A stretch of 64,000 nucleotides of DNA from NCBI GenBank assembly GCA_021325515.1, contig JAJPHC010000030.1, forward strand, positions 204,976-268,975, in the 5' to 3' direction. The stretch comes from Acidobacteriota bacterium. GTDB taxonomy: Bacteria > Acidobacteriota > Thermoanaerobaculia > Gp7-AA8. Shown in pieces: positions 55,235 to 63,818 of the stretch. The notes under the pieces were generated by a model. It had not been told where the DNA came from. It ran no database searches and saw nothing but the letters and a program-made list of their open reading frames with translations. The position numbers and the translations under genes were made by a program. How positions within the stretch are numbered: position 1 is the stretch's first letter; every line of letters starts with the position of its first letter.

Positions 55235-55290
55235 CCGATGCGAATCGTGCGCCGTACATTCATCAAACGCAACCTAAGAAGGAGTCCGCC

Positions 55291-55812
55291 ATGAAACTTC
55301 GCTCCACGCTCGCCCTCCTCTCGCTCGCTGTCACGGCTGTTCTCTCCGCGCAGGAAGCGCCGAAGCCGGACCCGGCACTCAAAGGCCTGGCCGCATTCAC
55401 CGGGACCGTGCAGTGCAAAGGCTCGCAAACGTTTACCGGCAAGACGATTCACTACACGCAGACCGTCACCGGCGCGTGGGTCCTCGACGGGATGTGGCTC
55501 GACGTCCGCGTGACGCAGCACAAGACAAAAGAGAATCCGATGCCGTTCCGCGGCCGGTCGTACATGGGCTACGACGCCCAGTCGAAGAAGTTCGTCATCT
55601 ACTGGGTCGACAACACCGGCGGCTTCGAGACTGCGGAAGGCAACGGCTGGGAAGGCGACAAGTTCACGTTCGAAGGCACCGCGCACATGGGCCCGATCGT
55701 GACGAAAGGCCGCGACGTCTTCACCAGGAGCGGCAAGAAGCTGACGCACACCTACGAGATCGAGCAGGACGGCAAGTGGAATGAAGTGATGAACGAGACC
55801 TGCACGAAGTAG
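55291..55812 (+). CDS. DUF1579-like secreted protein
   Basis: 173 aa with a signal peptide (LALLSLAVTAVLSA) and a lipocalin-like single domain: GLAAFTGTVQCKGSQTF, WVLDGMWLDVRVTQ, SYMGYDAQSKKFVIYWVDN. The repeated pattern matches DUF1579, a family of unknown function. A perfect Shine-Dalgarno (AAGAAGGAG) lies 6 nt upstream of the ATG, in contrast to the leaderless neighbours. Confidence 0.8.
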   Translation: MKLRSTLALLSLAVTAVLSAQEAPKPDPALKGLAAFTGTVQCKGSQTFTGKTIHYTQTVTGAWVLDGMWLDVRVTQHKTKENPMPFRGRSYMGYDAQSKKFVIYWVDNTGGFETAEGNGWEGDKFTFEGTAHMGPIVTKGRDVFTRSGKKLTHTYEIEQDGKWNEVMNETCTK

Positions 55813-55819
55813 CAGGGAC

Positions 55820-55857
55820 GAGTGATGAGTGCTGAGTGACGAGTGATGAGTTGTGAG
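55820..55857 (+). repeat. GAGTGAT heptamer run
   Basis: Five to six degenerate GAGTGAT/GAGTGCT/GAGTGAC units follow the DUF1579 gene, another variant of the intergenic heptamer arrays, here without a clear inverted half. Confidence 0.6.
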
Positions 55858-55955
55858 CGTGGCGCTCGCCGCGTCGCGTCTCATTCCGATGACCGCACGC
55901 GCGCTGCGATCCTGACCCTCGGCCTCGCGAAGTTCGCCCTCCGGGACCAGGGCTG

Positions 55956-55961
55956 TAGACT
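55956..55961 (+). promoter_or_regulatory. -10 box (TAGACT) of the DUF885 gene
   Basis: TAGACT ends 9 nt before the ATG at 55971. Confidence 0.45.
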
Positions 55962-55970
55962 TGCGCCGCT

Positions 55971-57230
55971 ATGCGCAAGATACTCACACTCCTCGCCGCC
56001 GCCGTGTTTGCCGGATGCGCGAGCACAACGACGCCTCCCATCTCGATGAACGCTCAGTCCGAACGCTACGTCAAACTCGTTCTCGCCCTCGGCGAACATG
56101 ACACCGACTACGTCGACGCCTACTACGGCCCGCCCGAGTGGCGCGACGCGGTGAAGGCGCAGAAGCGCACCGTCGATCAGATCCACACGGACGCCGTCGC
56201 ACTCGACAAGGAGCTGCGCGCGATGCAGCAGCCTGCGGACGAAATGCAGGCCCTTCGCCGCGAGTACCTCGCGCGGCAGACCGAGGCGCTGATCGCGCGC
56301 GCGGAGATGCTGCAGGGGAAGAAGCTGACCTTCGATGAGGAATCGAAGGCGCTCTACGACGCCGTCGCGCCGCACCACGATGAATCGTATTTCGAGCAGC
56401 TCACCGCACAGTTGAACGCGGAGCTGCCGGGCGACGGCGCGATCGCCGATCGTCTCGACGCGTTCAAGAAGGATTTCATCATCCCGAAAGAAAAGCTCGA
56501 CGCCGTTTTCAAGCGGGCGATCGAAGGCTGCCGCGCGCGCACGCTGCAGCACATGGAGCTTCCCGCCGGCGAGACGTTCACGATCGAGTACGTCACCAAC
56601 AAATCGTGGAGCGGCTACAACTGGTACAAGGGGAACTTCCACAGTCTCATCCAGGTGAATACCGACCTGCCGATCTACATCGACCGCGCGATCGATCTCG
56701 CCTGCCACGAGGGCTATCCCGGACATCACGTCTACAACGCGCTGCTCGAGAAAAACCTCGTGCGCGACCGCGGCTGGCAGGAGTTCACCGTCTATCCCCT
56801 CTTTAGTCCGCAGTCGCTGATCGCCGAGGGGAGCGCGAATTACGGGATCGACATCGCGTTTCCGGCGAACGAGCGCGTCGAGTTCGAGAAGACGAATCTC
56901 TTCCCGCTGGCCGGGCTCGACGCGTCGAAGGCGGCGAAGTACTACCGGGTGCAGGAGCTGGTTGGGAAGCTGGCGTACGCCGGCAACGAGGCTGCACGCG
57001 GTTATCTCGACGGGAAGCTGACCGCGGATCAGGCAGTCAACTGGTTGACCAGATACGCGCTGATGTCGGAGCCGCGCGCGCGGCAGCGGCTGAAGTTCAT
57101 CGAGCAGTACCGCAGCTACGTCATCAACTACAACCTCGGCAAGGATCTCGTCGCGAAGTGGGTGCAGGGCAACTGGGACCGCTTCAAGCTGCTGCTTTCA
57201 TCGCCGCGGTTGCCGTCGAGTCTGAAGTAG
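55971..57230 (+). CDS. DUF885 lipoprotein, zinc-peptidase-like
   Basis: 419 aa. A lipobox (FAGC, Cys at 16) makes it a lipoprotein. The DUF885 hallmark CHEGYPGHHVYNAL near residue 245 supplies HExxxHH zinc ligands, and SPQSLIAEGSANYGIDIAF contains the second glutamate typical of gluzincin-like metallopeptidases. Substrate unknown. The length is shorter than many DUF885 proteins (about 550-600 aa), mostly in the N-terminal half. Two hairpins follow the stop. Confidence 0.85.
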   Translation: MRKILTLLAAAVFAGCASTTTPPISMNAQSERYVKLVLALGEHDTDYVDAYYGPPEWRDAVKAQKRTVDQIHTDAVALDKELRAMQQPADEMQALRREYLARQTEALIARAEMLQGKKLTFDEESKALYDAVAPHHDESYFEQLTAQLNAELPGDGAIADRLDAFKKDFIIPKEKLDAVFKRAIEGCRARTLQHMELPAGETFTIEYVTNKSWSGYNWYKGNFHSLIQVNTDLPIYIDRAIDLACHEGYPGHHVYNALLEKNLVRDRGWQEFTVYPLFSPQSLIAEGSANYGIDIAFPANERVEFEKTNLFPLAGLDASKAAKYYRVQELVGKLAYAGNEAARGYLDGKLTADQAVNWLTRYALMSEPRARQRLKFIEQYRSYVINYNLGKDLVAKWVQGNWDRFKLLLSSPRLPSSLK

Positions 57231-57251
57231 GACGACCTCTCAGGTCGTCCT
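57229..57251. terminator. perfect hairpin 1 between convergent genes
   Basis: AGGACGACCT/AGGTCGTCCT, 10 bp with a CTC loop, at the stop codon of the DUF885 gene. Confidence 0.6.
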
Positions 57252-57260
57252 CCTCACCCG

Positions 57261-57281
57261 GGGCAAGCTGAGAGCTTGCCC
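57261..57281. terminator. perfect hairpin 2 between convergent genes
   Basis: GGGCAAGCT/AGCTTGCCC, 9 bp with a GAG loop, at the 3' end of the opposing decarboxylase gene. Confidence 0.6.
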
Positions 57282-58669
57282 TACGCCATCTTCGCCAGCT
57301 CTTCGCGGACGTCCTCGAGGAGCATGTCGATCCGCTCGCGATGCGTGCGATGCGAGACGATGCAGACGCGGATGACTACCTCGCCTTTCACTACGGCACT
57401 GGTGAGCATGACGCGCTTGCGCCGGTTGACGCGCTCCAGCAGCTCGCGGTTGTCGCGATCCGAGCCGTCGATCCGGAACGCAAGCGTCGAGAGCTCCGGC
57501 TCGGCGACGATGCGCAGGCCGCGGTTCATCGCCAGACCGTCGCGGGCGACGGCGATCAGGTCGAGCTTTTCGTCAAGTTGTTGACGAAATGGCTCGATGC
57601 CGAAGAGCTTCAGCGGCAGCCAGACGCGCAGGCCGCGAAAATCGCGCGAGAGCTCGGGCGACAGCTCGCAGAAATCGACGAGCTCGTCCGCGTCCTGCAT
57701 TTCCGGAAGATAGTCGGCGTGCGATGAATGCGCGGCGCGCAGCAGACGCGCATCTTTCACGAGCAGCGCACCCGTTCCGAATGGCAGGAAGAGCGTCTTG
57801 TGCGGATCGAGGATCACGGAATCCGCTTCTCCGATGCCGCGCAGCCGCGCCTTCCCGCGCTCCGTCAGATTGAAGAACGCGCCGTACGCGCCGTCGACGT
57901 GGAACCAGAGCGACTGCTCGCGCGCGATCCGCGCGAGTCCCGCCAGATCGTCGACCGCGCCGGTGTTGGTCGTGCCGGCGCTTCCCGCGACGAGAAACGG
58001 TGTGAAGCCGTCCGCGCGATCGCGCGCGATCGCTTCCTGCAGGGCGTCGAGCCGGATGTGAAACTTCTCATCCGATGGAATCTCCCGCACGCTGGCGTGG
58101 GGGAACCCGGCGAGGTTCGCAGCTTTCTGAAACGAGTGATGGATCTGATCCGAACAGTAGAGCGTCCCGCGCAGAAAATCCTCGGGCAACCTCGTGCGGC
58201 GCGCGGTGACGATCGCCGTGAAGTTCGCGAGCGAGCCGCCGCTGGTCAGCACGCCGCCCGCTCCGGCCGGAAGCCCGAGAATCTCAGCGAACCAGCGGAT
58301 GACATTCGCTTCGAGCTGCACGAGTGCAGGCGCCGCGGCGCAGACTCCGACGTAGCGGTTCACGGAGTCCGAGATCAGATCGGCCACGGCGGCGTGAAAG
58401 ATCCCGCCGCCCGGGACGTACGCGAGATATCCCGGTCCCGCCGCGTTGAACGAGCGGGGGATCAGTTCGTGGAAGAGAAGGTCAAGAAGTTGACCATAGT
58501 CACTCCCCCGCCGCGGCAGCGGCTCGATCAACGTACGCGCAAACTCCGTCGCACCTTCCACAGCCTGCGCAGGTTGCGACGGCAGCGACTCGATGTGCGA
58601 AACGATGTGCCGCATCGCCTCATCGACGAGACGGCGCATTTCCATGGCATCGGGCTCGAGCGGATACAC
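57281..58669 (-). CDS. PLP-dependent amino-acid decarboxylase (group II)
   Basis: 462 aa; aromatic-L-amino-acid/tyrosine/glutamate decarboxylase family. GVLTSGGSLANFTAIVTAR binds the PLP phosphate, FHVDGAYGAFF holds the Asp that contacts the pyridine nitrogen, and ILDPHKTLFLPFGTG contains the Schiff-base lysine after its His. LRVWLPLKLFG and C-terminal RVCIVSHRTH match the family. The substrate could be an aromatic amino acid; sequence alone does not decide. The start is a GTG at 58669, 16 nt from a GATAAC box. Divergent from the sortilin-like gene. Confidence 0.9.
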   Translation of the reverse strand: MYPLEPDAMEMRRLVDEAMRHIVSHIESLPSQPAQAVEGATEFARTLIEPLPRRGSDYGQLLDLLFHELIPRSFNAAGPGYLAYVPGGGIFHAAVADLISDSVNRYVGVCAAAPALVQLEANVIRWFAEILGLPAGAGGVLTSGGSLANFTAIVTARRTRLPEDFLRGTLYCSDQIHHSFQKAANLAGFPHASVREIPSDEKFHIRLDALQEAIARDRADGFTPFLVAGSAGTTNTGAVDDLAGLARIAREQSLWFHVDGAYGAFFNLTERGKARLRGIGEADSVILDPHKTLFLPFGTGALLVKDARLLRAAHSSHADYLPEMQDADELVDFCELSPELSRDFRGLRVWLPLKLFGIEPFRQQLDEKLDLIAVARDGLAMNRGLRIVAEPELSTLAFRIDGSDRDNRELLERVNRRKRVMLTSAVVKGEVVIRVCIVSHRTHRERIDMLLEDVREELAKMA

Positions 58670-58711
58670 GGCCCGAGGTTATCATTTGCGAAGAAGGTCC
58701 GGAGGTGATCG

Positions 58712-61700
58712 ATGCTTCGCAGGATCGCTGTGCTGTTGTTCCTCGCGTGTGCCAGCTGCCGCACATCGCAGCATGTCCCGATTCGCCCGCTTGCCGAATC
58801 GGAAGCGTTCGCGCGGCTCGCGCTGCAGGATGAGCACGGGCGCGTCCGTCCCGACGGGTTCATGCATGCGCTCGAGCAGAAACGCGCGCTGCCCATCGCA
58901 CCGACCGCCGCCGGCCTGACTCGCGAGAGCTGGACCTGGCTCGGCCCGGGCAACATCGGCGGACGCATCGCCGCACTCTGGTTTCATCCCACGACCGCGG
59001 GCGTCATGCTCGCCGGCTCGACCGGCGGCGGCATGTGGAAGAGCACCGACAGCGGCGCGAGCTGGGCGCCTGTCGACGACTTCCTCCCGTCGCTCTCCGT
59101 CACCTCCATCGTCTCACTCCCCAACGATCCGAACACGATCTTCGCCGGCACAGGCGACGGATGGTTTGCCTCGCTCTCCATTCGCGGCGCCGGCATCTAC
59201 AAGTCGACCGACGGCGGCGCGAAGTGGACGCAGCTTCCATCAACCGCGAACACGAATTTCCTCGCGGTCAACGCTCTCGCGGTTTCCGCTGATGGCTCCA
59301 CGCTGCTCGCCGCAGTCACCAATCAGGTGGCAGGCAGCAGCGGCGGCATCTACCGCTCGACGGACGGCGGCACGACGTGGACGAAGAGCGTCGAAGGTGC
59401 GGACTTCGGCGTCGTCGAGTTTCATCCGACCGATTCGTCGAAGGCGATCGCATCGACGCGGACCGGGCAGGCGGTCTACTCGACGGATGGCGGGACGAGC
59501 TGGAACGTCGCCACCGGCTTCACCTCCGACAATCGCATCCAGGTGAAGTACGCGCCATCGAATCCGGCGATCGTCTATGCGTCGGTCGATGCGAGGAACA
59601 GCGAGCTGTGGAAGAGCACCGATGGCGGTGTGACGTACTCGAAAGTCAACGACTCGACGAAGTGGCTCGGCACGCAGTCGTGGATTCACAACACGATCTG
59701 GGTCGATCCGACGAATGCTGACACAATCGTCACCGGCGGGCTCGATCTCTACCGCAGCACCGACGGAGGAGTCACGCTGACGAAGATCAGCAAGTGGCAG
59801 AAATCGCCGCAGCAGTCATCGCACGGCGATCAGAAGCTCGTGACCAACCCACCGCAATTCAACGGCAACTCGAACAAGACCGTCTACGTCGCGAACGACG
59901 GCGGCATCTATCGGACGCAGGACATCTACTCCGTCGAAGAGCTCGGCGGATGGGAGAACCTCGACAACAACCTCGGCGTCACGCAGTTCTACGGCGTCGC
60001 CGGAAATCCGCGGAGCGGCGCGATCGTCGCGGGCGCACAGGACAACGGGACGGTGCTCTTCTCCGGCGATCCGCAGAAATGGACGGAGTGGTACGGCGGA
60101 GACGGCGGCTACGTCGCGGCCGATCCGTCGAATCCCGATTACTTCTATGGCGAGTACACCTATCTGACGATCTTCCGCACGTCGGACGGCGGAAGGACGA
60201 AAGGCGATGAGATCTACGGCCGCTATTGGTCGTGGAATGGTTCCGCGTGGGAGGAATTGCAGCGCGCGAATCCGATCACGGAGGCCAAAGCGGGCTCCGC
60301 GAATTTCATCGCGCCGTTCATCATCGATCCCAACAATCCAACCCGTCTGCTCGCCGGCGCAAAGTCGCTGTGGGCGACGAACAACGCGCGGAAACCGAAT
60401 GGCGAAGGAGGCCCCGACTGGTCCGCGATCAAGCCGGCGGCCTCGCAGCCGATCAGCGCGATCGCCGTCGCGCCCGGCGATTCCGATCAGATCTGGGTCG
60501 GGCACAACGACGGTTCCCTCTATCGCACGGCGAATGGAACGACCGGTTCGCCGGCGTGGACGCGCGTAGGTGAAGGGACGCTCCCTGCGCGCCAGGTGTT
60601 GTCGATCGCCGTCGATCCGCGCAGCAGCAATACCGTGTTCGCGACGTTCGGCGGATACACGACGAACAACATCTGGAAGACCACGGATGGCGGAGCGACG
60701 TGGGTCGCATCGGCAGCAGGCCTTCCATCCGTCGCGATGCGCAGCCTCGCGATTCATCCGACGAACTCGAACTGGGTTTATGTCGGATCGGACATCGGCC
60801 TCTTCGCCAGCGAAGATGGCGGAGCGACGTGGAAAGTGCCGCAGGACGGGCCGGCGAATGTCGCGGTGCGGCAGCTCATCTGGTTGAACGACACGCTCGT
60901 GATCGCGACCGCGGGCCGCGGTGTCTTCAAGGCGGCGACCGGCGGCAGCCAGAGCACGACCTCGCTCGCGGCGATCTCCGATGCGTATCACCTTCGCGTG
61001 AAGGCGGCGGCGAACGATTGCTACGCGCTGACGATTCTCATCGACCCGCCGAACAGCGGCGCGGTCACGCCGAAGCAGGCGCCGGACTGCGGCACGAAGT
61101 ACACCGCGGGAGCCGTCGTCGTTCTCAAAGCGTCGCCGGCGACGAACTTCGCGTTCGGCGGATGGCGCGGTGCCGTGTTCGGAACGGATCCGGTCGCGAC
61201 GGTGAAGATGAAATCCGATCAGACGATCACGGCGCGATTCGCACCACCGGCAACGAATGACGATCCGGCGACCGCATACGACCTGACCCCGGAACTGACG
61301 AACGCGAAGGCGGCGTCGATTGCCGAGGACACGTCGAATGCGTCGAACTCCGGAGATGATCCGACGACGTGCGAGGCAGGAAAAGGGGGCAAGACGGTCT
61401 GGTTCCGCTTCACGCCGGCCGTCGACGGCAAGCTCCATCTCGACACGAAGGGGAGCAACTACGACACCTCGCTGACGATCTACACCGGGAACATCGGATC
61501 GCTCGTGACATCGGCATGCGACAGCGAGGACGAGAATGCAGACGCGTCGGATGGCACGCCGGTCGACATCGGAGTCGAGGCCTCGTCGCTGGCCGAGCTC
61601 GATGCGCTCCTCCGCGCGAATGTCACGTACTGGATCGAAGCAGGCGATGCGACGCCGCCGGATCTGATCGAAGAAGAATCGAGCGGCGGCGATCCAACCG

Positions 61701-61780
61701 ACTCCCCGGAGGGAGGCCTGCTGATCCTGAACGCGCGCTTCGGCCAGGGCCCCCCAAGAGTCCGCGCCGTCCGCCATTAA
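58712..61780 (+). CDS. sortilin/GH74-like propeller lipoprotein with InlB-type and PPC-like C-terminal domains
   Basis: 1022 aa. Lipobox FLACASC at the N terminus. Residues about 65-750 carry many Asp-box blades (KSTDSGASW, RSTDGGTTW, YSTDGGTSW, KTTDGGATW, SEDGGATW), as in VPS10/sortilin and GH74-type tandem propellers. Residues about 770-850 resemble a divergent InlB B-repeat (FGGWRGAVFG, QTITARFAPP), and about 860-1000 a PPC-like domain (TVWFRFTPAVDGKLHLDTKG). Likely a cell-surface binding protein. GGAGGTGATCG precedes the ATG. The TAA stop falls in REP copy 4. Confidence 0.85.
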   Translation: MLRRIAVLLFLACASCRTSQHVPIRPLAESEAFARLALQDEHGRVRPDGFMHALEQKRALPIAPTAAGLTRESWTWLGPGNIGGRIAALWFHPTTAGVMLAGSTGGGMWKSTDSGASWAPVDDFLPSLSVTSIVSLPNDPNTIFAGTGDGWFASLSIRGAGIYKSTDGGAKWTQLPSTANTNFLAVNALAVSADGSTLLAAVTNQVAGSSGGIYRSTDGGTTWTKSVEGADFGVVEFHPTDSSKAIASTRTGQAVYSTDGGTSWNVATGFTSDNRIQVKYAPSNPAIVYASVDARNSELWKSTDGGVTYSKVNDSTKWLGTQSWIHNTIWVDPTNADTIVTGGLDLYRSTDGGVTLTKISKWQKSPQQSSHGDQKLVTNPPQFNGNSNKTVYVANDGGIYRTQDIYSVEELGGWENLDNNLGVTQFYGVAGNPRSGAIVAGAQDNGTVLFSGDPQKWTEWYGGDGGYVAADPSNPDYFYGEYTYLTIFRTSDGGRTKGDEIYGRYWSWNGSAWEELQRANPITEAKAGSANFIAPFIIDPNNPTRLLAGAKSLWATNNARKPNGEGGPDWSAIKPAASQPISAIAVAPGDSDQIWVGHNDGSLYRTANGTTGSPAWTRVGEGTLPARQVLSIAVDPRSSNTVFATFGGYTTNNIWKTTDGGATWVASAAGLPSVAMRSLAIHPTNSNWVYVGSDIGLFASEDGGATWKVPQDGPANVAVRQLIWLNDTLVIATAGRGVFKAATGGSQSTTSLAAISDAYHLRVKAAANDCYALTILIDPPNSGAVTPKQAPDCGTKYTAGAVVVLKASPATNFAFGGWRGAVFGTDPVATVKMKSDQTITARFAPPATNDDPATAYDLTPELTNAKAASIAEDTSNASNSGDDPTTCEAGKGGKTVWFRFTPAVDGKLHLDTKGSNYDTSLTIYTGNIGSLVTSACDSEDENADASDGTPVDIGVEASSLAELDALLRANVTYWIEAGDATPPDLIEEESSGGDPTDSPEGGLLILNARFGQGPPRVRAVRH

Positions 61781-61818
61781 GTTGGTTTTTGGGGGTCACA
61801 CCTGGAAAATCAACTTAA
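61777..61818 (+). repeat. REP palindrome, copy 4
   Basis: 42 nt, same orientation as copy 1, with one change (TTTTTG for TTTTCG). It provides the stop codon of the sortilin-like gene. Confidence 0.9.
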
Positions 61819-61839
61819 CGCCGTGCCAACTCCTGCCCG

Positions 61840-61881
61840 TTAAGTTGATTTTCCAGGTGTGACCCCCGAAAACCAACTTAA
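61840..61881 (-). repeat. REP palindrome, copy 5
   Basis: 42 nt, inverted relative to copy 4 and 21 nt away; the pair forms a BIME-like unit before the permease gene, 20 kb from the RAYT. Confidence 0.9.
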
Positions 61882-61892
61882 CATTTGGGGGG

Positions 61893-63233
61893 ATGGCGGA
61901 GCTTCGGCGGGAGATTGGGTTGTGGCGCGGGATCGCGCTCAACATGATCGATATGGTCGGGATCGGGCCCTTCATCACGATCCCTTTCATTCTCTCGGCG
62001 ATGGGCGGCGGGCGCGGGATGCTCGCGTGGGTGCTCGGCGGTCTGCTGGCGATCTCCGACGGTCTCGTCACCGCGGAGCTGGCGTCGGAGCTCCCCTCCT
62101 CCGGCGGCTCGTATCACTTTCTCCGCACGTCGTACGGCCGCTACGGGCGGCTCGTCTCGTTTCTGTTTCTCTTTCAGATCCTCTTCTCCGCACCTCTCTC
62201 GATGGCCTCGGGATGCATCGGCTTCGCGAACTACCTCGGCATCCTCGTGCCATGGGTGAAGACGCACGGCCCGGTGACGGCGACGATCGTCTGCCTGATC
62301 ACCGTCGCGCTACTGCTGCGCCGCATCGAATCGATCGGCAAGTTCTCGATCCTCCTCTGGATCGGCGTCCTCGGGACGCTGACGATCGTGATCGGCGCCG
62401 GCCTTCCGCACCTGAAACTGAGCGCGTTCGCGTTCTGGTCGGCGCCGCGGCTCGATGGCGCCAGCGGCTTCACCGGCCTCGGCGCCGCGCTCCTCATCGC
62501 GGTCTACGACTATCTCGGTTACTACAACATCTGTTACCTCGGCGATGAGGTCATCGAGCCATCGAAGACGATTCCGCGCGTCATCGTCATCTCGATTCTC
62601 GCGATCGGCGTGATCTACCTCGTGATGAACGCCTGCCTCATCTCGGTGCTCCCGATGAAGCAGGCGATGACGTCGCAGACGGTCATCGGCGATTACATCG
62701 CCGTGCTGCTGGGCGCACGCGGCGCGAAGATCGTGACGGTCCTGATTCTCTGGACCGCGTTCGCGTCGATCTTCTCGCTCATGCTCGGCTATTCGCGCAT
62801 CCTCTACGCGGCCGCGCGCGACCGGAACTTCTTCGGCATCTTCGCGACGCTGCACGCGACGGAGGCGTATCCGATCGTCTCGCTGCTCTATCTCGGCGTG
62901 GTTGCGGCGCTCTTCTGCTGGAGGATTCCGCTGGAGACCGTGATCCGCGGCATCATCACGATTCGCGCGATCATCCCGTTCATCGCGCAGATCATCGGCG
63001 CCGTGATCCTCCGCATCCGCGAGCCGGAGCGCGAGCGGCCATTCCGGATGTGGCTCTATCCGCTGCCAGCGATCATCGCACTGGGGCTGTGGATGTACGT
63101 CCTGTCATCGCCGCAGAAGGGCATCAAGATGACAGGCGTGTACGTGATGGCGGCGGGCGTCCTCTTCTTCTTCGCACGCGAGTACTTCACGCGGCGAGCG
63201 ACAAGGCAGCACGCTGATCAAGTCCGCTCGTGA
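61893..63233 (+). CDS. amino-acid permease, APC superfamily
   Basis: 446 aa with about 12 membrane helices. The first helix holds the unwound substrate site typical of the family (MIDMVGIGPFITIPF), followed by LPSSGGSYHFLRTSYGR. DYLGYYNICYLGDEVIEPSK in helix 6 matches cationic/neutral amino-acid transporters. Substrate unknown. GGGGGG, directly after REP copy 5, acts as ribosome-binding site. The 3' end overlaps the LOG gene by 16 nt. Confidence 0.9.
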   Translation: MAELRREIGLWRGIALNMIDMVGIGPFITIPFILSAMGGGRGMLAWVLGGLLAISDGLVTAELASELPSSGGSYHFLRTSYGRYGRLVSFLFLFQILFSAPLSMASGCIGFANYLGILVPWVKTHGPVTATIVCLITVALLLRRIESIGKFSILLWIGVLGTLTIVIGAGLPHLKLSAFAFWSAPRLDGASGFTGLGAALLIAVYDYLGYYNICYLGDEVIEPSKTIPRVIVISILAIGVIYLVMNACLISVLPMKQAMTSQTVIGDYIAVLLGARGAKIVTVLILWTAFASIFSLMLGYSRILYAAARDRNFFGIFATLHATEAYPIVSLLYLGVVAALFCWRIPLETVIRGIITIRAIIPFIAQIIGAVILRIREPERERPFRMWLYPLPAIIALGLWMYVLSSPQKGIKMTGVYVMAAGVLFFFAREYFTRRATRQHADQVRS

Positions 63234-63799
63234 TCGATCCAGCGCGCGACATCGGGCGCTTCGTACTCGAGGAAGCGATCGATCAATCTCTCCGGATCGC
63301 TCTCGACGATGGCGATCTGGCGGAATCGCGGCGCGAGGAACCGCTCCTCGACCATGCGATCGAGAAACTCGAAGAGCGGCTCGAAGAAGCCGTTGACGTC
63401 GAGGAAGCCGCACGGCTTCCGGTGCGATCCGAGTTGCGCCCAGGTCCACACTTCGAAGATCTCCTCGAGCGTGCCGATCCCGCCGGGAAGCGCGATGAAG
63501 CCGTCCGCGAGGTGCGCCATCTTCGCCTTGCGGTCATGCATCGTCTCGACGACGTGCAACTGCGCGAGACCTGCATGGCCGACTTCACGTTCGGAGAGCA
63601 TGCGCGGAATGACACCGACGACGTCGCCCTTCCGCGCGAGCATCTCGTCGGCGAGGATGCCCATCAGCCCGACGCGGCCACCGCCGTAGACGAGGCCGAT
63701 GTCGCGCGCCGCGAGAGTCGCCGCCATGTCGCGTGCAGCGGCGGCGTAGTCGGGCCGAAGGCCGACATTCGAGCCACAGAAGACACAGAGACGCTTCAT
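63218..63799 (-). CDS. LOG-family nucleotide phosphoribohydrolase
   Basis: 193 aa. Hydrolyses nucleoside 5'-monophosphates (cytokinin-type or AMP) to base and ribose-5-phosphate in characterised members. The LOG motifs are complete: VYGGGRVGLMG, the DRKAKMAHLADGFIALPGG stretch and PGGIGTLEEIFEVW. Start ATG at 63799. The alternative old name lysine decarboxylase is wrong for this family. Confidence 0.92.
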   Translation of the reverse strand: MKRLCVFCGSNVGLRPDYAAAARDMAATLAARDIGLVYGGGRVGLMGILADEMLARKGDVVGVIPRMLSEREVGHAGLAQLHVVETMHDRKAKMAHLADGFIALPGGIGTLEEIFEVWTWAQLGSHRKPCGFLDVNGFFEPLFEFLDRMVEERFLAPRFRQIAIVESDPERLIDRFLEYEAPDVARWIDHERT

Positions 63800-63806
63800 G
63801 AGTCCT

Positions 63807-63812
63807 TAAGAT
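63807..63812 (+). promoter_or_regulatory. -10 box (TAAGAT) of the serine hydrolase gene
   Basis: TAAGAT ends 6 nt before the ATG at 63819. Confidence 0.4.
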
Positions 63813-63818
63813 TAACGG

